A stretch of 6,329 nucleotides of DNA, taken from assembly GCA_007127175.1 (NCBI GenBank), contig SKZX01000109.1:1-6329 (forward strand), in the 5' to 3' direction. This DNA is from Desulfobacterales bacterium. GTDB lineage: Bacteria; Desulfobacterota; Desulfobacteria; Desulfobacterales; Desulfosalsimonadaceae. The position numbers were made by a program, and so were the translations under genes. The notes beneath the pieces were generated by a model. It did not search any database, was not told the origin of the DNA, and was given only the letters and a program-made list of their open reading frames with translations. Below, piece after piece: positions 4,111-6,329 of this stretch. Numbering within the stretch: position 1 is the first letter of the stretch; each line of letters begins with the position of its first letter.

Positions 4111-6329
4111 TCAGACATCCCCCATCAGAAAACACGCCAGGCGCCGGGCCATCATATCGGCGCGCAGCACCAGGTCCATTGAACGGGTGTCAATCACCTT
4201 GACAGCCTTGTCACCGTGCGGCTCTACGGGTAATATATTTTCCAGGATGTTTTCCTGCCGGTCGATCCAGCCGGCATTGAAAACCACGGAGGGTTTTTCC
4301 GGGTATATGCCGATATAAAAAATGCGGGTTTCAATCAAATCCTGAAAAAAATGACTGCCGAATGACAGATCCGGCACCAGGCTGCCATCCTGGTAGCTTA
4401 TTTCACCGATGGCCGTAAAGTTGTTGATTTCCGAAAAGGTTACCGGCACCCCCATTTCCGGGGAATGCGTTCCCCAGCGACCCGGCCCGAGAAGCAGGAT
4501 CGGCATTTTATCCCTGTGTGCGAATTGCTTGTTCAGCTTTCCCACAAGCCGTGCCACCGAGTAGCGCTCTGAAACCGACAGGGATATGTAGGCTGCGGGA
4601 TCGACGTATACGATACTGGCGATGGGCATTGAGACGCTCCCCCCCATGAAATCGCCTGCGGTCCCGATGATCAGCTTTTCAGGGTCGATCTGTTCAGGCA
4701 TGTCGACCTTTCCCCCCGATCCTCCGGGTTGAAACGGGCGGCACTGAACCAGATTGACCTGGAGATCCCCCGCATGGTTAAAATTTACTGTAAACTCGAT
4801 ATCAACCGGGTTTTCATACCCTTTTTCAAGGCATGCCAGCAATCTTTTCATCACACCCAGAAAAAGGGTTTCCGTCAGAAAATTGTCCAGCGTGAGGACC
4901 CACATCTCTTTTGACGGCCGCCCCATTCGCCTGAGACTGTCTTTGGCTTCAAAATCCCGGATACCTGCAAGATCAAGGGTCAATGCCGGTACCCGTTCCT
5001 TCAGATCAAGCAGGGAAATGGTCTGGAGGCTGTTTTCATCCAGCTTCAGCACATCCACGTAGCGCTGGGAAAACCGCCGTAAATGGTCCATATCCGACAG
5101 GGGCTTCACCAGGGGGGCATCCATGGCCACAATCCTCGGATAATCATTTTCAACGCGGTTGACCGCCCGGGTACCCAGTCCGTATACCAGCCTGAGCATG
5201 CCGGCTTTTTCGTCCATGCCTTTTTTCCAGGCAAACGGGTTCCGGGACAACCCCACCCCGGCAAATTCCGGGAAAAAATAGTTTTCATGGTAGGACCCGG
5301 AAACCCGCTGTACAAGGAGCGCCATCTGTTCATCACTCTGGTCCAGGCCCCGCTGGAGCCGGTAAGCAAGCGCATCCTCATTCATCGTGGAGGCGAAAAT
5401 GCGCTTGACAGCGTCCTCGAATGCATCGTAGCGTTGTTCCGGAGAGCCTTGATTGACGCAGAAAAAACTGTCGTATTTCCCGGCAAAGGCGCTTCCAAAG
5501 GCATCTTCCAGAAGGCTGCTGGAGCGGACGATGATCGGGGACTGGCCGAAATATTCGAGCATGAGCTGAAACTGCTCCCGAATTTCTTCCGGGAACATGC
5601 CGGTCAGCATTTTTTCCTTTAATTCAGCTGCCATGGGGAAATAGCCATCCCTGGTTTTGTGGGCCATGAACAGTTTCCACCAGCCGTTTTGAACGATATA
5701 GGAATAAAACACATCCGAGCCGATATAAAAGGAATCGTGGTTCTCAAGAATTGACCGGGTATCAAAGGGTTGATCTTTCCTCAGGATTCCCCTGGCAAGC
5801 AGCATCCCCAGAGATTTTCCCCCGACATACCCCGTGCCGATCAACCGCTGCTTGATTGCCAGGAAATCCCCAAGAGACAGATACTGCCGAACCAGATCAA
5901 TGATGCGTTTATCCCGTGAGAGCAAAACCCGGCTCAACTGCACCACCATGTCCTGCTTTTCCCCGTCGGAAACTTCAGCGGCGCTTAATGTCTCGGCTTC
6001 CATGAACAACTTGTCCCAGTAATCGAGGTGGCGATGTGCGCCAACCGATCTGCGCCCGGATATGTGAGAAAACATTTCCGTGGCTTCAACGGAATTGATG
6101 ACAGGCTCGAGCCGGTCTGTTCTCCGTATATGAGGGAAAAACATGGTCGGAGAGTAGCGGTGCTGGACCTTTATGGGATGGATGCAGATTTTCGATTGGT
6201 AGGCATATACATCGATCAGCACCTGGGTTGTTTCCCGGATCCGCGCGATGGCCTTGTAGGAATGGCGGTCTCTTTGGATCCCGAAATAGGCAATGGTATT
6301 GAGTTCATAAAGATACGGGCAGGTGATGC
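4111..6329 (-). CDS. PEP/pyruvate-binding domain protein (PPDK N-terminal ATP-grasp-like), 5' truncated
   Basis: The frame stays open to the right edge, giving 738 visible residues; the GTG at 6222 lies inside the reading frame and is not a convincing start. Numbering from that GTG, the PEP-synthase/pyruvate-phosphate-dikinase nucleotide-binding fold is visible: GYVGGKSLGM (131-140, the GGK loop), IIVRSSSLLED (230-240), AFAGKYDSFF (245-254), GVGLSRNPF (322-330), GLGTRAV (348-354), DIEF (474-477) and VQCRP (492-496). These match the ATP-binding motifs of PpsA (VRSSATAED, FAGQ, TxNP, DIEW, LQSRP). In PpsA a phosphohistidine swivel domain and a TIM-barrel PEP domain follow; here about 205 residues follow without a clear TSHAAI motif or barrel, ending MGDV. 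The N-terminal 130 residues are unassigned. ATP-dependent phosphotransfer or nucleotide binding is likely, but PEP synthesis by this protein alone is doubtful. No ribosome-binding site is visible. Confidence 0.85.
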   Translation of the reverse strand, partial: ITCPYLYELNTIAYFGIQRDRHSYKAIARIRETTQVLIDVYAYQSKICIHPIKVQHRYSPTMFFPHIRRTDRLEPVINSVEATEMFSHISGRRSVGAHRHLDYWDKLFMEAETLSAAEVSDGEKQDMVVQLSRVLLSRDKRIIDLVRQYLSLGDFLAIKQRLIGTGYVGGKSLGMLLARGILRKDQPFDTRSILENHDSFYIGSDVFYSYIVQNGWWKLFMAHKTRDGYFPMAAELKEKMLTGMFPEEIREQFQLMLEYFGQSPIIVRSSSLLEDAFGSAFAGKYDSFFCVNQGSPEQRYDAFEDAVKRIFASTMNEDALAYRLQRGLDQSDEQMALLVQRVSGSYHENYFFPEFAGVGLSRNPFAWKKGMDEKAGMLRLVYGLGTRAVNRVENDYPRIVAMDAPLVKPLSDMDHLRRFSQRYVDVLKLDENSLQTISLLDLKERVPALTLDLAGIRDFEAKDSLRRMGRPSKEMWVLTLDNFLTETLFLGVMKRLLACLEKGYENPVDIEFTVNFNHAGDLQVNLVQCRPFQPGGSGGKVDMPEQIDPEKLIIGTAGDFMGGSVSMPIASIVYVDPAAYISLSVSERYSVARLVGKLNKQFAHRDKMPILLLGPGRWGTHSPEMGVPVTFSEINNFTAIGEISYQDGSLVPDLSFGSHFFQDLIETRIFYIGIYPEKPSVVFNAGWIDRQENILENILPVEPHGDKAVKVIDTRSMDLVLRADMMARRLACFLMGDV

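Noticed and set aside
4452..4475. GGGGAA/TTCCCC hairpin within the PEP-binding gene
   Set aside because: It is a short 6-bp palindrome inside coding sequence with no T-run and is expected by chance in G+C-rich codons.
5083..5622. 179-codon open frame on the + strand inside the PEP-binding gene
   Set aside because: It is antisense to the conserved nucleotide-binding motifs of the - strand gene and shows no motif of its own.
6220..6222. GTG as the start of the PEP-binding protein
   Set aside because: The frame remains open for 35 more codons to the window edge with protein-like content (CPYLYELNTIAYFGIQRDRH), so the true start is probably outside.

Overview
The window looks like ordinary chromosome from a Gram-negative, probably marine or anaerobic bacterium. 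Moderately high G+C, a Na+-translocating NADH:quinone reductase gene, a hexameric-type glutamate dehydrogenase, a DUF1622 membrane protein and a PEP/pyruvate-binding protein without the usual dikinase C-terminus fit a Desulfobacterota (sulfate-reducer-like) lineage. That placement is inferred from gene content and could not be checked by a search.

Layout from left to right: (1) the C-terminal half of nqrF on the + strand, cut by the left edge; (2) a spacer of about 200 bp between convergent genes, holding an array of six GTCCA-headed units; (3) a short-chain dehydrogenase on the - strand; (4) a divergent intergenic region of about 290 bp rich in short palindromes; (5) a small three-helix DUF1622 membrane protein on the + strand, followed by an intrinsic terminator; (6) an AT-rich leader with a strong 12-bp inverted repeat, then gdhA on the + strand with a clear Shine-Dalgarno and a strong terminator; (7) a decayed 3' tail of a GGDEF (diguanylate cyclase) gene with a one-base frame break; (8) a large - strand gene for a PEP/pyruvate-binding (PPDK N-terminal, ATP-grasp-like) protein, whose reading frame stays open to the right edge, so its start lies outside.

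The genes look like separate transcription units rather than one pathway. NqrF belongs to respiratory Na+ pumping, GdhA to ammonium assimilation, and the SDR, DUF1622 protein and PEP-binding protein have no assigned substrate. No CRISPR array, insertion sequence, tRNA or rRNA was seen. I found no convincing new multi-gene system. The points most worth a second look are the gdhA leader inverted repeat, the GGDEF remnant, and the unusual C-terminus of the PEP/pyruvate-binding protein.
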